Assembly (NCBI GenBank): GCA_035771175.1
Contig: JAYMFD010001271.1
Span: forward strand, 2,666,001 to 2,730,000
Length of the DNA: 64,000 nt
Direction: 5' to 3'
Origin: Paratinospora sagittata
Taxonomy: Eukaryota; Streptophyta; Magnoliopsida; Ranunculales; Menispermaceae
Positions 11,830-26,019 of this stretch are shown here, piece after piece. The translations under genes were made by a program, and so were the position numbers. How positions within the stretch are numbered: position 1 is the first letter of the stretch; each line of letters begins with the position of its first letter. Under the pieces are notes generated by a model. The model was not told where the DNA came from. It did not search any database and worked only from the letters and a program-made list of their open reading frames with translations.

Positions 11830-13010
11830 TTATCCCTTTTGTGCTGAGATTTTAAGAAGCAATTCATTGTTTTAAACTGTAAGTATATGAAGTGTTCTCA
11901 GTAAGAGAACACAACACATCACCTATATTCTTTCTCTAAGAGCTACAACTAATCATCAAGAACACATCAAATTATAGCTATCAAAGTCTTCAAAGATCCA
12001 GTCCTAAGAATGAAGACATATCTCAATGCTAATAGGTTAATTCAATCTTAGGTGTGAATGGTAACCACTCGATCAATCTCAGCACGAAAACTCTCTAAAT
12101 TGCAAGTCTTCAATATCACTTGGATTTAGTATTTGATTTTGACAAAATATTTTCCGAGAGGTTTTAATCATAATTTCAATTAGTTTTGAATGATTTAAAA
12201 GTGTTTTGAGTGAATGAAATGGTTCTTAAGTGTTAAAATATTAATTTTTCCAAAATCGGGCTATCCACCACTTTGCCAAAATTTTACAAAAGGTAGTAGC
12301 GCACTATCAGTGTTGATAGCATGCTGATAGGGTTGAATAATCAAAAATCAATTTTTCTTGGAAAATTGCCCGCAACGCGCTATCCCCCGCTATCCCTTTT
12401 GATAACTCGCTATAGGAGTTACCGTGATCTTTCGATTTTTACTAAAATGGGCAATAGCGTGCTTTAGGCCTAGATTGCACGCAACGGAAACTCCAAAAAA
12501 CTCGAGCTCTTGGGTATGTGTATATGGACTTACTATAGCCCGCTATAAGTCATTAGTGCGCATGATACCCAACCCAATAACATGCTATCCAAGTTTGAGT
12601 TAGAAATCTCACATTTGTAACAAGAAAAACGTAGGCCCTTTCCCTTGCTCGATTTTTCCATTTCTTACACAGTTTTGACGGGGAATCGTAACTGAAATAT
12701 TCTCCACTAAGACATGGATGATGCCCATTGTTTCGCGCGGCCAAAACAACTTTAGATTAAACAATGTTTTGAATTCAAATCATTTCCTACTCTCTTGTTG
12801 TTTAACCCGCAATTGCTAATTTAATAAAACACTCATTGTCTAATTTTCAAAGATACAACACACACTATTCCAGCAAGTTAGACTGAGCTTTCTAAAGAGT
12901 GTTTCAAAAGAAGAAAATCCTGATTCTTGCATTGCCAATAAATGCTTCCACCCTAATCAAAGTTGGAAACTGTCTTGAAGATAACTTCACTGTTTAACAA
13001 GTTCTTCTTT
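11830..13010 (+). repeat. Monomer 11 (A2, short CTATAGGAG form)
   Basis: 1,181 bp. CGCTATAAAGTAG is shortened by 2 bp to CGCTATAGGAG, a variant shared with units 12, 13 and 17. Private TATCCCCCGCT in the decamer tract. Confidence 0.95.
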
Positions 13011-14191
13011 TTATCCCTTTTGTGCTGAGAATTTAAGAAGCAATTCATTGTTTTAAACTGTAAGTATATGAAGTGTTCTCAGTAAGAGAACACAACACAT
13101 CACCTATATTCTTTCTCTAAGAGCTACAACTAATCATCAAGAACACATCAAATTATAGCTATCAAAGTCTTCAAAGATCAAGTCCTAAGAATGAAGACAT
13201 ATCTCAATGCTAATAGGTTAGTTCAATCTTAGGTGTGAATGGTAACCACTCGATCAATCTCAGCACGAAAACTCTCTAAATTGCAAGTCTTCAATATCAC
13301 TTGGATTTAGTATTTGATTTTGACAAAATATTTTCCGAGAGGTTTTAATCATAATTTCAATTAGTTTTGAATGATTTAAAAGTGTTTTTAGTGAATGAAA
13401 TGGTTCTTAAGTGTTAAAATATTAATTTTTCCAAAATCGGGCTATCCACCACTTTGCCAAAATTTTACAAAAGGTAGTAGCGCACTATCAGTGTTGATAG
13501 CACGCTGATAGGGTTGAATAATCAAAAATCAATTTTTCTTGGAAAATTGCCCGCAACGCGCTATCCCTCGCTATCCCTTTTGATAACTCGCTATAGGAGT
13601 TACCGTGATCTTTCGATTTTTACTAAAATGGGCAATAGCGTGCTTTAGGCCTAGATTGCACGCAACGGAAACTCCAAAAAACTTGAGCTCTTGGGTATGT
13701 GTATATGGACTTACAATAGCCCGCTATAAGTCATTAGTGTGCATGATACCCAACCCAATAACATGCTATCCAAGTTTGAGTTAGAAATCTCACATTTGTA
13801 ACAAGAAAAACGTAGGCCCTTTACCTTGCTCGATTTTTCCATTTCTTACACAGTTTTGACGGGGAATCGTAACTGAAATATTCTCCACTAAGACATGGAT
13901 GATGCCCATTGTTTCGCGCGGCCAAAACAACTTTAGATTAAACAATGTTTTGAATTCAAATCATTTCCTACTCTCTTGTTGTTTAACCCGCAATTGCTAA
14001 TTTAATAAAACACTCATTGTCTAATTTTCAAAGATACAACACACACTATTCCAGCAAGTTAGACTGAGCTTTCTAAAGAGTGTTTCAAAAGAAGAAAATC
14101 CTGATTCTTGCATTGCCAATAAATGCTTCCACCCTAATCAAAGTTGGAAACTGTCTTGAAGATAACTTCACTGTTTAACAAGTTCTTCTTT
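13011..14191 (+). repeat. Monomer 12 (A2, short form)
   Basis: 1,181 bp. CTATAGGAG form. Private GAGAATTTAAG, AACTTGAGCTC, AGTGTGCATG and TTTACCTTGC. Confidence 0.95.
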
Positions 14192-15372
14192 TTATCCCTT
14201 TTGTGCTGAGATTTTAAGAAGCAATTCATTGTTTTAAACTGTAAGTATATGAAGTGTTCTCAGTAAGAGAACACAACACATCACCTATATTCTTTCTCTA
14301 AGAGTTACAACTAATCATCAAGAACACATCAAATTATAGCTATCAAAGTCTTCAAAGATCAAGTCCTAAGAATGAAGACATATCTCAATGCTAATAGGTT
14401 AGTTCAATCTTAGGTGTGAATGGTAACCACTCGATCAATCTCAGCACGAAAACTCTCTAAATTGCAAGTCTTCAATATCACTTGGATTTAGTATTTGATT
14501 TTGACAAAATATTTTCCGAGAGGTTTTAATCATAATTTCAATTAGTTTTGAATGATTTAAAAGTGTTTTGAGTGAATGAAATGGTTCTTAAGTGTTAAAA
14601 TATTAATTTTTCCAAAATCGGGCTATCCACCACTTTGCCAAAATTTTACAAAAGGTAGTAGCGCACTATCAGTGTTGATAGCACGCTGATAGGGTTGAAT
14701 AATCAAAAATCAATTTTTCTTGGAAAATTGCCCGCAACGCGCTATCCCTCGCTATCCCTTTTGATAACTCGCTATAGGAGTTACCGTGATCTTTCGATTT
14801 TTACTAAAATGGGCAATAGCGTGCTTTAGGCCTAGATTGCACGCAACGGAAACTCCAAAAAACTCGAGCTCTTGGGTATGTGTATATGGACTTACAATAG
14901 CCCGCTATAAGTCATTAGTGCGCATGATACCCAACCCAATAACATGCTATCCAAGTTTGAGTTAGAAATCTCACATTTGTAACAAGAAAAACGTAGGCCC
15001 TTTCCCTTGCTCGATTTTTCCATTTCTTACACAGTTTTGACGGGGAATCGTAACTGAAATATTCTCCACTAAGACATGGATGATGCCCATTGTTTCGCGC
15101 GGCCAAAACAACTTTAGATTAAACAATGTTTTGAATTCAAATCATTTCCTACTCTCTTGTTGTTTAACCCGCAATTGCTAATTTAATAAAACACTCATTG
15201 TCTAATTTTCAAAGATACAACACACACTATTCCAGCAAGTTAGACTGAGCTTTCTAAAGAGTGTTTCAAAAGAAGAAAATCCTGATTCTTGCAGTGCCAA
15301 TAAATGCTTCCACCCTAATCAAAGTTGGAAACTGTCTTGAAGATAACTTCACTGTTTAACAAGTTCTTCTTT
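14192..15372 (+). repeat. Monomer 13 (A2, short form)
   Basis: 1,181 bp. CTATAGGAG form with GAGTTACAAC. Near twin of unit 17, 4,731 bp downstream; I noticed one difference, at 15294. Confidence 0.95.
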
Positions 15373-16554
15373 TTATCCCTTTTGTGCTGAGATTTTAAGA
15401 AGCAATTCATTGTTTTAAACTGTAAGTATATGAAGTGTTCTCAGTAAGAGAACACAACACATCACCTATATTCTTTCTCTAAGAGCTACAACTAATCATC
15501 AAGAACACATCAAATTATAGCTATCAAAGTCTTCAAAGATCAAGTCCTAAGAATGAAGACATATCTCAATGCTAATAGGTTAGTTCAATCTTAGGTGTGA
15601 ATGGTAACCACTCGATCAATCTCAGCACGAAAACTCTCTAAATTGCAAGTCTTCAATATCACTTGGATTTAGTATTTGATTTTGACAAAATATTTTCCGA
15701 GAGGTTTTAATCATAATTTCAATTAGTTTTGAATGATTTAAAAGTGTTTTTAGTGAATGAAATGGTTCTTAAGTGTTAAAATATTAATTTTTCCAAAATC
15801 GGGCTATCCACCACTTTGCCAAAATTTTACAAAAGGTAGTAGCGCACTATCAGTGTTGATAGCACGCTGATAGGGTTGAATAATCAAAAATCAATTTTTC
15901 TTGGAAAATTGCCCGCAACGCGCTATCCCTCGCTATCCCTTTTGATAACTCGCTATAAAGTAGTTACCGTGATCTTTCGATTTTTACTAAAATGGGCAAT
16001 AGCGTGCTATAGGCCTAGATTGCACGCAACGGAAACTCCAAAAAACTCGAGCTCTTGGGTATGTGTATATTGACTTACATTAGCCGCTATAAGTCATTAG
16101 TGCGCATGATACAGAACCCAATAGCATGTTATCCAAGTTTGAGTTAGAAATCTCACATTTCTAACGAGAAAAACGTAGGCCCTTTCCCTTGCTCGATTTT
16201 TCCATTCCTTACACAGTTTTGACGGGGAATCGTAACTGAAATATTCTCCACTACGACATGGATGATGCCCATTGTTTCGCGCGGCCAAAACAACTTTAGA
16301 TTAAACAATGTTTTGAATTCAAATCATTTCCTACTCTCTTGTTGTTTAACCCGCAATTGCTAATTTAATAAAACACTCATTGTCTAATTTTCAAAGATAC
16401 AACACACACTATTCCAGCAAGTTAGACTGAGCTGTCTAAAGAGTGTTTCAAAAGAAGAAAATCCTGATTCTTGCATTGCCAATAAATGCTTCCACCCTAA
16501 TCAAAGTTGGAAACTGTCTTGAAGATAACTTCACTGTTTAACAAGTTCTTCTTT
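15373..16554 (+). repeat. Monomer 14 (A2, CATTAGCCGC form)
   Basis: 1,182 bp. A one-base loss gives CATTAGCCGCTAT in place of CAATAGCCCGCTAT. GAGCTGTCTAAAG also marks this group, which includes units 18, 20, 22, 23 and 26. Confidence 0.95.
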
Positions 16555-17739
16555 TTATCCCTTTTGTGCTGAGATTTTAAGAAGCAATTCATTGTTTTAA
16601 ACTGTAAGTATATGAAGTGTTCTCAGTAAGAGAACACAACACATCACCTACATTCTTTTTCTAAGAGCTACAACTAATCATCAAGAACACATCAAATTAT
16701 AGCTATCAAAGTCTTCGAAGATCAAGTCCTAAGAACGAAGACATATCTCAATGCTAATGCGTTAGTTCAATCTTAGGTGTGAATGGTAACCACTCGATCA
16801 ATCTCAGCACGAAAACTCTCTAAATTGCAAGTCTTCAATATCACTTGGATTTAGTACTTGATTTTGACAAAATATTTTCCGAAAGGTTTTAATCATAATT
16901 TTAATTAGTTTTGAATGATTTAAAAGTGTTTTGAGTCAATGAAATGGTTCTTAAGTGTTAAAATATTAATTTTTCCAAAATCGGGCTATCCACCACTTTG
17001 CCAAAATTTTACAAAAGGTAGTAGCGCACTATCAGTGTTGATAGCACGCTGATAGGGTTGAATAATCAAAAGTCAATTTTTCTTGGAAAATTGCCCGCAA
17101 CGCGCTATCCCTCGCTATCCCTTTTGATAACTCGCTATAAAGTAGTTACCGTGATCTTTCGATTTTTACTAAAATGGGCAATAGCGTGCTATAGGCTTAG
17201 ATTGCACGCAACGGAAACTCCAAAAAACTCGAGCTCTTGGGTATGTGTATATCGACTTACAATAGCCCGCTATAAGTCATTAGTGCGCATGATACACAAC
17301 CCAATAGCATGTTATCCAAGTTTGAGTTAGAAATCTCACATTTCTAACGAGAAAAACGTAGGCCCTTTACCTTGCTCGATTTTTCCATTCCTTACACAGT
17401 TTTGACGGGGAATCGTAATTGAAATATTCTCCACTACGACATGGATGATGCCCATTGCTTCGCACGGCCAAAACAACTTTAGATTAAACAATGTTTTGAA
17501 TTCAAATCATTTCCTACTCTCTTGTTGTATAACCTGCAATTGCTAATTTAATAAAACACTCATTGTCTAATTTCCAAAGATATACAACACACACGATTTC
17601 AGCAAGTTAGACTGAGTTTTCCAAAGAGTATTTCAAAAGAAGAAAGTCCTGATTCTTGCATTGCCAATAAATGCTTCCACCCTAATCAAAGTTGGAAACT
17701 GTCTTGAAGATAACTTCATTGTTTAACAAGTTCTTCATT
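16555..17739 (+). repeat. Monomer 15 (A2, GATATACAAC form)
   Basis: 1,185 bp. Two extra bases give CCAAAGATATACAAC. Also TAGTACTTGA, GGCTTAGATT and GCTTCGCACGG. Group members are units 19, 21, 24 and 27. Confidence 0.95.
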
Positions 17740-18922
17740 TTATCCCTTTTGTGCTGAGATTTTAAAAAGCAATTCATTGTTTTAAACTGTAAGTATATGA
17801 AGTGTTCTCAGTAAGAGAACACCACACATCACCTATATTCTTTCTCTGAGAGCTACAACTAATCATCAAGAACACATCAAATTATACCTATCAAAGTCTG
17901 CAAAGATCAAGCTCTAAGAACGAAGACATATCTCAATGGTAATGCGTTAGTTCAATCTTAGGTTTGTAGGGTAACCTCTCGATCAATCTCAGCACGAAAA
18001 CTCTCTAAATTGCAAAGTCTTCAATATCACTTGGATTTAGTATTTGATTTTGACAAAATATTTTCCAAAAGGTTTTAATCATAATTTCAATGAGTTTTGA
18101 ATGATTTAAAAGTGTTTTGAGTCAATGAAATGGTTTTTAAGTGTTTAAATATTAATTTTTCCAAAATCGGGCTGTCCACCACTTTGCCAAAATTTTAGAA
18201 AAGGTAATAGCGCACTGTCAGTGTTGATAGCATGCTGAAAGGGTTAAATAATAAAAAATCAATTTTTCTGGAAAATTGCCTACAACGCGCCATCCCTCGC
18301 TATCCCTTTTGATAACTCGCTATAAAGTAGTTACCGTGATCTTTCGATTTTTACTAAAATGGGCAATAGCGTGCTATAGGCCTAGATTGCACGCAACGGA
18401 AACTCCAAAAAACTCGAGCTCTTGGGTATGTGTATACGGACTTACAATAGCCCGTTATAAGTCATTAGTGCGCATGATACACAACCCAATAACATCATAT
18501 CCTAGTTTGAGTTAGAAATCTCACATTTCTAACAAGAAAAACGTAGGCCCTTTCCCTTGCTCGATTTTTCCATTTCTTACACAGTTTTGACGGGGAATCG
18601 TAACTGAAATATTCTCCACTAAGACATGGATGATGCCCATTGTTTCGCGCGGCCAAAACAACTTTAGATTAAACAATGTTTTGAATTCAAATCATTTCCT
18701 ACTCTCTTGTTGTTTAACCCGCAATTGCTAATTTAATAAAACACTCATTGTCTAATTTTCAAAGATACAACACACACTATTCCAGCAAGTTAGACTGAGC
18801 TTTCTAAAGAGTGTTTCAAAAGAAGAAAATCCTGATTCTTGCATTGCCAATAAATGCTTCCACCCTAATCAAAGTTGGAAACTGTCTTGAAGATAACTTC
18901 ACTGTTTAACAAGTTCTTCTTT
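17740..18922 (+). repeat. Monomer 16 (A1)
   Basis: 1,183 bp. Variants GGGCTGTCCACC, GGGTTAAATAAT, CAATGGTAATGC and ACATCATATCC are all shared with units 25 and 28, more than 10 kb downstream. Confidence 0.95.
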
Positions 18923-20103
18923 TTATCCCTTTTGTGCTGAGATTTTAAGAAGCAATTCATTGTTTTAAACTGTAAGTATATGAAGTGTTCTCAGTAAGAG
19001 AACACAACACATCACCTATATTCTTTCTCTAAGAGTTACAACTAATCATCAAGAACACATCAAATTATAGCTATCAAAGTCTTCAAAGATCAAGTCCTAA
19101 GAATGAAGACATATCTCAATGCTAATAGGTTAGTTCAATCTTAGGTGTGAATGGTAACCACTCGATCAATCTCAGCACGAAAACTCTCTAAATTGCAAGT
19201 CTTCAATATCACTTGGATTTAGTATTTGATTTTGACAAAATATTTTCCGAGAGGTTTTAATCATAATTTCAATTAGTTTTGAATGATTTAAAAGTGTTTT
19301 GAGTGAATGAAATGGTTCTTAAGTGTTAAAATATTAATTTTTCCAAAATCGGGCTATCCACCACTTTGCCAAAATTTTACAAAAGGTAGTAGCGCACTAT
19401 CAGTGTTGATAGCACGCTGATAGGGTTGAATAATCAAAAATCAATTTTTCTTGGAAAATTGCCCGCAACGCGCTATCCCTCGCTATCCCTTTTGATAACT
19501 CGCTATAGGAGTTACCGTGATCTTTCGATTTTTACTAAAATGGGCAATAGCGTGCTTTAGGCCTAGATTGCACGCAACGGAAACTCCAAAAAACTCGAGC
19601 TCTTGGGTATGTGTATATGGACTTACAATAGCCCGCTATAAGTCATTAGTGCGCATGATACCCAACCCAATAACATGCTATCCAAGTTTGAGTTAGAAAT
19701 CTCACATTTGTAACAAGAAAAACGTAGGCCCTTTCCCTTGCTCGATTTTTCCATTTCTTACACAGTTTTGACGGGGAATCGTAACTGAAATATTCTCCAC
19801 TAAGACATGGATGATGCCCATTGTTTCGCGCGGCCAAAACAACTTTAGATTAAACAATGTTTTGAATTCAAATCATTTCCTACTCTCTTGTTGTTTAACC
19901 CGCAATTGCTAATTTAATAAAACACTCATTGTCTAATTTTCAAAGATACAACACACACTATTCCAGCAAGTTAGACTGAGCTTTCTAAAGAGTGTTTCAA
20001 AAGAAGAAAATCCTGATTCTTGCATTGCCAATAAATGCTTCCACCCTAATCAAAGTTGGAAACTGTCTTGAAGATAACTTCACTGTTTAACAAGTTCTTC
20101 TTT
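18923..20103 (+). repeat. Monomer 17 (A2, short form, copy of monomer 13)
   Basis: 1,181 bp. Same CTATAGGAG and GAGTTACAAC variants as unit 13. Confidence 0.95.
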
Positions 20104-21285
20104 TTATCCCTTTTGTGCTGAGATTTTAAGAAGCAATTCATTGTTTTAAACTGTAAGTATATGAAGTGTTCTCAGTAAGAGAACACAACACATCACCTAT
20201 ATTCTTTCTCTAAGAGCTACAACTAATCATCAAGAACACATCAAATTATAGCTATCAAAGTCTTCAAAGATCAAGTCCTAAGAATGAAGACATATCTCAA
20301 TGCTAATAGGTTAGTTCAATCTTAGGTGTGAATGGTAACCACTCGATCAATCTCAGCACGAAAACTCTCTAAATTGCAAGTCTTCAATATCACTTGGATT
20401 TAGTATTTGATTTTGACAAAATATTTTCCGAGAGGTTTTAATCATAATTTCAATTAGTTTTGAATGATTTAAAAGTGTTTTGAGTGAATGAAATGGTTCT
20501 TAAGTGTTAAAATATTAATTTTTCCAAAATCGGGCTATCCACCACTTTGCCAAAATTTTACAAAAGGTAGTAGCGCACTATCAGTGTTGATAGCACGCTG
20601 ATAGGGTTGAATAATCAAAAATCAATTTTTCTTGGAAAATTGCCCGCAACGCGCTATCCCTCGCTATCCCTTTTGATAACTCGCTATAAAGTAGTTACCG
20701 TGATCTTTCGATTTTTACTAAAATGGGCAATAGCGTGCTATAGGCCTAGATTGCACGCAACGGAAACTCCAAAAAACTCGAGCTCTTGGGTATGTGTATA
20801 TTGACTTACATTAGCCGCTATAAGTCATTAGTGCGCATGATACAGAACCCAATAGCATGTTATCCAAGTTTGAGTTAGAAATCTCACATTTCTAACGAGA
20901 AAAACGTAGGCCCTTTCCCTTGCTCGATTTTTCCATTCCTTACACAGTTTTGACGGGGAATCGTAACTGAAATATTCTCCACTACGACATGGATGATGCC
21001 CATTGTTTCGCGCGGCCAAAACAACTTTAGATTAAACAATGTTTTGAATTCAAATCATTTCCTACTCTCTTGTTGTTTAACCCGCAATTGCTAATTTAAT
21101 AAAACACTCATTGTCTAATTTTCAAAGATACAACACACACTATTCCAGCAAGTTAGACTGAGCTGTCTAAAGAGTGTTTCAAAAGAAGAAAATCCTGATT
21201 CTTGCATTGCCAATAAATGCTTCCACCCTAATCAAAGTTGGAAACTGTCTTGAAGATAACTTCACTGTTTAACAAGTTCTTCTTT
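20104..21285 (+). repeat. Monomer 18 (A2, copy of monomer 14)
   Basis: 1,182 bp. CATTAGCCGC form. Differs from unit 14 at 20482 (G here, T there). Confidence 0.95.
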
Positions 21286-22470
21286 TTATCCCTTTTGTGC
21301 TGAGATTTTAAGAAGCAATTCATTGTTTTAAACTGTAAGTATATGAAGTGTTCTCAGTAAGAGAACACAACACATCACCTACATTCTTTTTCTAAGAGCT
21401 ACAACTAATCATCAAGAACACATCAAATTATAGCTATCAAAGTCTTCGAAGATCAAGTCCTAAGAACGAAGACATATCTCAATGCTAATGCGTTAGTTCA
21501 ATCTTAGGTGTGAATGGTAACCACTCGATCAATCTCAGCACGAAAACTCTCTAAATTGCAAGTCTTCAATATCACTTGGATTTAGTACTTGATTTTGACA
21601 AAATATTTTCCGAAAGGTTTTAATCATAATTTTAATTAGTTTTGAATGATTTAAAAGTGTTTTGAGTCAATGAAATGGTTCTTAAGTGTTAAAATATTAA
21701 TTTTTCCAAAATCGGGCTATCCACCACTTTGCCAAAATTTTACAAAAGGTAGTAGCGCACTATCAGTGTTGATAGCACGCTGATAGGGTTGAATAATCAA
21801 AAGTCAATTTTTCTTGGAAAATTGCCCGCAACGCGCTATCCCTCGCTATCCCTTTTGATAACTCGCTATAAAGTAGTTACCGTGATCTTTCGATTTTTAC
21901 TAAAATGGGCAATAGCGTGCTATAGGCTTAGATTGCACGCAACGGAAACTCCAAAAAACTCGAGCTCTTGGGTATGTGTATATCGACTTACAATAGCCCG
22001 CTATAAGTCATTAGTGCGCATGATACACAACCCAATAGCATGTTATCCAAGTTTGAGTTAGAAATCTCACATTTCTAACGAGAAAAACGTAGGCCCTTTA
22101 CCTTGCTCGATTTTTCCATTCCTTACACAGTTTTGACGGGGAATCGTAATTGAAATATTCTCCACTACGACATGGATGATGCCCATTGCTTCGCACGGCC
22201 AAAACAACTTTAGATTAAACAATGTTTTGAATTCAAATCATTTCCTACTCTCTTGTTGTATAACCTGCAATTGCTAATTTAATAAAACACTCATTGTCTA
22301 ATTTCCAAAGATATACAACACACACGATTTCAGCAAGTTAGACTGAGTTTTCCAAAGAGTATTTCAAAAGAAGAAAGTCCTGATTCTTGCATTGCCAATA
22401 AATGCTTCCACCCTAATCAAAGTTGGAAACTGTCTTGAAGATAACTTCACTGTTTAACAAGTTCTTCTTT
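21286..22470 (+). repeat. Monomer 19 (A2, copy of monomer 15)
   Basis: 1,185 bp. GATATACAAC form. Its extreme 3' end switches to CACTGTTTAAC where unit 15 has CATTGTTTAAC, which marks the duplication edge. Confidence 0.95.
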
Positions 22471-23652
22471 TTATCCCTTTTGTGCTGAGATTTTAAGAAG
22501 CAATTCATTGTTTTAAACTGTAAGTATATGAAGTGTTCTCAGTAAGAGAACACAACACATCACCTACATTCTTTTTCTAAGAGCTACAACTAATCATCAA
22601 GAACACATCAAATTATAGCTATCAAAGTCTTCAAAGATCAAGTCCTAAGAATGAAGACATATCTCAATGCTAATAGGTTAGTTCAATCTTAGGTGTGAAT
22701 GGTAACCACTCGATCAATCTCAGCACGAAAACTCTCTAAATTGCAAGTCTTCAATATCACTTGGATTTAGTATTTGATTTTGACAAAATATTTTCCGAGA
22801 GGTTTTAATCATAATTTCAATTAGTTTTGAATGATTTAAAAGTGTTTTTAGTGAATGAAATGGTTCTTAAGTGTTAAAATATTAATTTTTCCAAAATCGG
22901 GCTATCCACCACTTTGCCAAAATTTTACAAAAGGTAGTAGCGCACTATCAGTGTTGATAGCACGCTGATAGGGTTGAATAATCAAAAATCAATTTTTCTT
23001 GGAAAATTGCCCGCAACGCGCTATCCCTCGCTATCCCTTTTGATAACTCGCTATAAAGTAGTTACCGTGATCTTTCGATTTTTACTAAAATGGGCAATAG
23101 CGTGCTATAGGCCTAGATTGCACGCAACGGAAACTCCAAAAAACTCGAGCTCTTGGGTATGTGTATATTGACTTACATTAGCCGCTATAAGTCATTAGTG
23201 CGCATGATACAGAACCCAATAGCATGTTATCCAAGTTTGAGTTAGAAATCTCACATTTCTAACGAGAAAAACGTAGGCCCTTTCCCTTGCTCGATTTTTC
23301 CATTCCTTACACAGTTTTGACGGGGAATCGTAACTGAAATATTCTCCACTACGACATGGATGATGCCCATTGTTTCGCGCGGCCAAAACAACTTTAGATT
23401 AAACAATGTTTTGAATTCAAATCATTTCCTACTCTCTTGTTGTTTAACCCGCAATTGCTAATTTAATAAAACACTCATTGTCTAATTTTCAAAGATACAA
23501 CACACACTATTCCAGCAAGTTAGACTGAGCTGTCTAAAGAGTGTTTCAAAAGAAGAAAATCCTGATTCTTGCATTGCCAATAAATGCTTCCACCCTAATC
23601 AAAGTTGGAAACTGTCTTGAAGATAACTTCACTGTTTAACAAGTTCTTCTTT
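22471..23652 (+). repeat. Monomer 20 (A2)
   Basis: 1,182 bp. CATTAGCCGC form with CTACATTCTTTTTC at the 5' end. Near-identical to unit 22. Confidence 0.95.
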
Positions 23653-24837
23653 TTATCCCTTTTGTGCTGAGATTTTAAGAAGCAATTCATTGTTTTAAAC
23701 TGTAAGTATATGAAGTGTTCTCAGTAAGAGAACACAACACATCACCTACATTCTTTTTCTAAGAGCTACAACTAATCATCAAGAACACATCAAATTATAG
23801 CTATCAAAGTCTTCGAAGATCAAGTCCTAAGAACGAAGACATATCTCAATGCTAATGCGTTAGTTCAATCTTAGGTGTGAATGGTAACCACTCGATCAAT
23901 CTCAGCACGAAAACTCTCTAAATTGCAAGTCTTCAATATCACTTGGATTTAGTACTTGATTTTGACAAAATATTTTCCGAAAGGTTTTAATCATAATTTT
24001 AATTAGTTTTGAATGATTTAAAAGTGTTTTGAGTCAATGAAATGGTTCTTAAGTGTTAAAATATTAATTTTTCCAAAATCGGGCTATCCACCACTTTGCC
24101 AAAATTTTACAAAAGGTAGTAGCGCACTATCAGTGTTGATAGCACGCTGATAGGGTTGAATAATCAAAAGTCAATTTTTCTTGGAAAATTGCCCGCAACG
24201 CGCTATCCCTCGCTATCCCTTTTGATAACTCGCTATAAAGTAGTTACCGTGATCTTTCGATTTTTACTAAAATGGGCAATAGCGTGCTATAGGCTTAGAT
24301 TGCACGCAACGGAAACTCCAAAAAACTCGAGCTCTTGGGTATGTGTATATCGACTTACAATAGCCCGCTATAAGTCATTAGTGCGCATGATACACAACCC
24401 AATAGCATGTTATCCAAGTTTGAGTTAGAAATCTCACATTTCTAACGAGAAAAACGTAGGCCCTTTACCTTGCTCGATTTTTCCATTCCTTACACAGTTT
24501 TGACGGGGAATCGTAATTGAAATATTCTCCACTACGACATGGATGATGCCCATTGCTTCGCACGGCCAAAACAACTTTAGATTAAACAATGTTTTGAATT
24601 CAAATCATTTCCTACTCTCTTGTTGTATAACCTGCAATTGCTAATTTAATAAAACACTCATTGTCTAATTTCCAAAGATATACAACACACACGATTTCAG
24701 CAAGTTAGACTGAGTTTTCCAAAGAGTATTTCAAAAGAAGAAAGTCCTGATTCTTGCATTGCCAATAAATGCTTCCACCCTAATCAAAGTTGGAAACTGT
24801 CTTGAAGATAACTTCACTGTTTAACAAGTTCTTCTTT
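23653..24837 (+). repeat. Monomer 21 (A2)
   Basis: 1,185 bp. GATATACAAC form. I see no difference from unit 19. Confidence 0.95.
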
Positions 24838-26019
24838 TTATCCCTTTTGTGCTGAGATTTTAAGAAGCAATTCATTGTTTTAAACTGTAAGTATATGAAG
24901 TGTTCTCAGTAAGAGAACACAACACATCACCTACATTCTTTTTCTAAGAGCTACAACTAATCATCAAGAACACATCAAATTATAGCTATCAAAGTCTTCA
25001 AAGATCAAGTCCTAAGAATGAAGACATATCTCAATGCTAATAGGTTAGTTCAATCTTAGGTGTGAATGGTAACCACTCGATCAATCTCAGCACGAAAACT
25101 CTCTAAATTGCAAGTCTTCAATATCACTTGGATTTAGTATTTGATTTTGACAAAATATTTTCCGAGAGGTTTTAATCATAATTTCAATTAGTTTTGAATG
25201 ATTTAAAAGTGTTTTTAGTGAATGAAATGGTTCTTAAGTGTTAAAATATTAATTTTTCCAAAATCGGGCTATCCACCACTTTGCCAAAATTTTACAAAAG
25301 GTAGTAGCGCACTATCAGTGTTGATAGCACGCTGATAGGGTTGAATAATCAAAAATCAATTTTTCTTGGAAAATTGCCCGCAACGCGCTATCCCTCGCTA
25401 TCCCTTTTGATAACTCGCTATAAAGTAGTTACCGTGATCTTTCGATTTTTACTAAAATGGGCAATAGCGTGCTATAGGCCTAGATTGCACGCAACGGAAA
25501 CTCCAAAAAACTCGAGCTCTTGGGTATGTGTATATTGACTTACATTAGCCGCTATAAGTCATTAGTGCGCATGATACAGAACCCAATAGCATGTTATCCA
25601 AGTTTGAGTTAGAAATCTCACATTTCTAACGAGAAAAACGTAGGCCCTTTCCCTTGCTCGATTTTTCCATTCCTTACACAGTTTTGACGGGGAATCGTAA
25701 CTGAAATATTCTCCACTACGACATGGATGATGCCCATTGTTTCGCGCGGCCAAAACAACTTTAGATTAAACAATGTTTTGAATTCAAATCATTTCCTACT
25801 CTCTTGTTGTTTAACCCGCAATTGCTAATTTAATAAAACACTCATTGTCTAATTTTCAAAGATACAACACACACTATTCCAGCAAGTTAGACTGAGCTGT
25901 CTAAAGAGTGTTTCAAAAGAAGAAAATCCTGATTCTTGCATTGCCAATAAATGCTTCCACCCTAATCAAAGTTGGAAACTGTCTTGAAGATAACTTCACT
26001 GTTTAACAAGTTCTTCTTT
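24838..26019 (+). repeat. Monomer 22 (A2)
   Basis: 1,182 bp. CATTAGCCGC form, copy of unit 20 at +2,367 bp. Confidence 0.95.

Larger units (their letters stand above)
13824..22449 (+). repeat. Four-monomer higher-order repeat, period 4,731 bp
   Basis: Bases 13824-17718 match 18555-22449. I noticed only two substitutions, at 15294 and 15751 in the left copy. The left edge is 13823/18554 and the right edge is the CATTG/CACTG change at 17719/22450. Confidence 0.87.
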
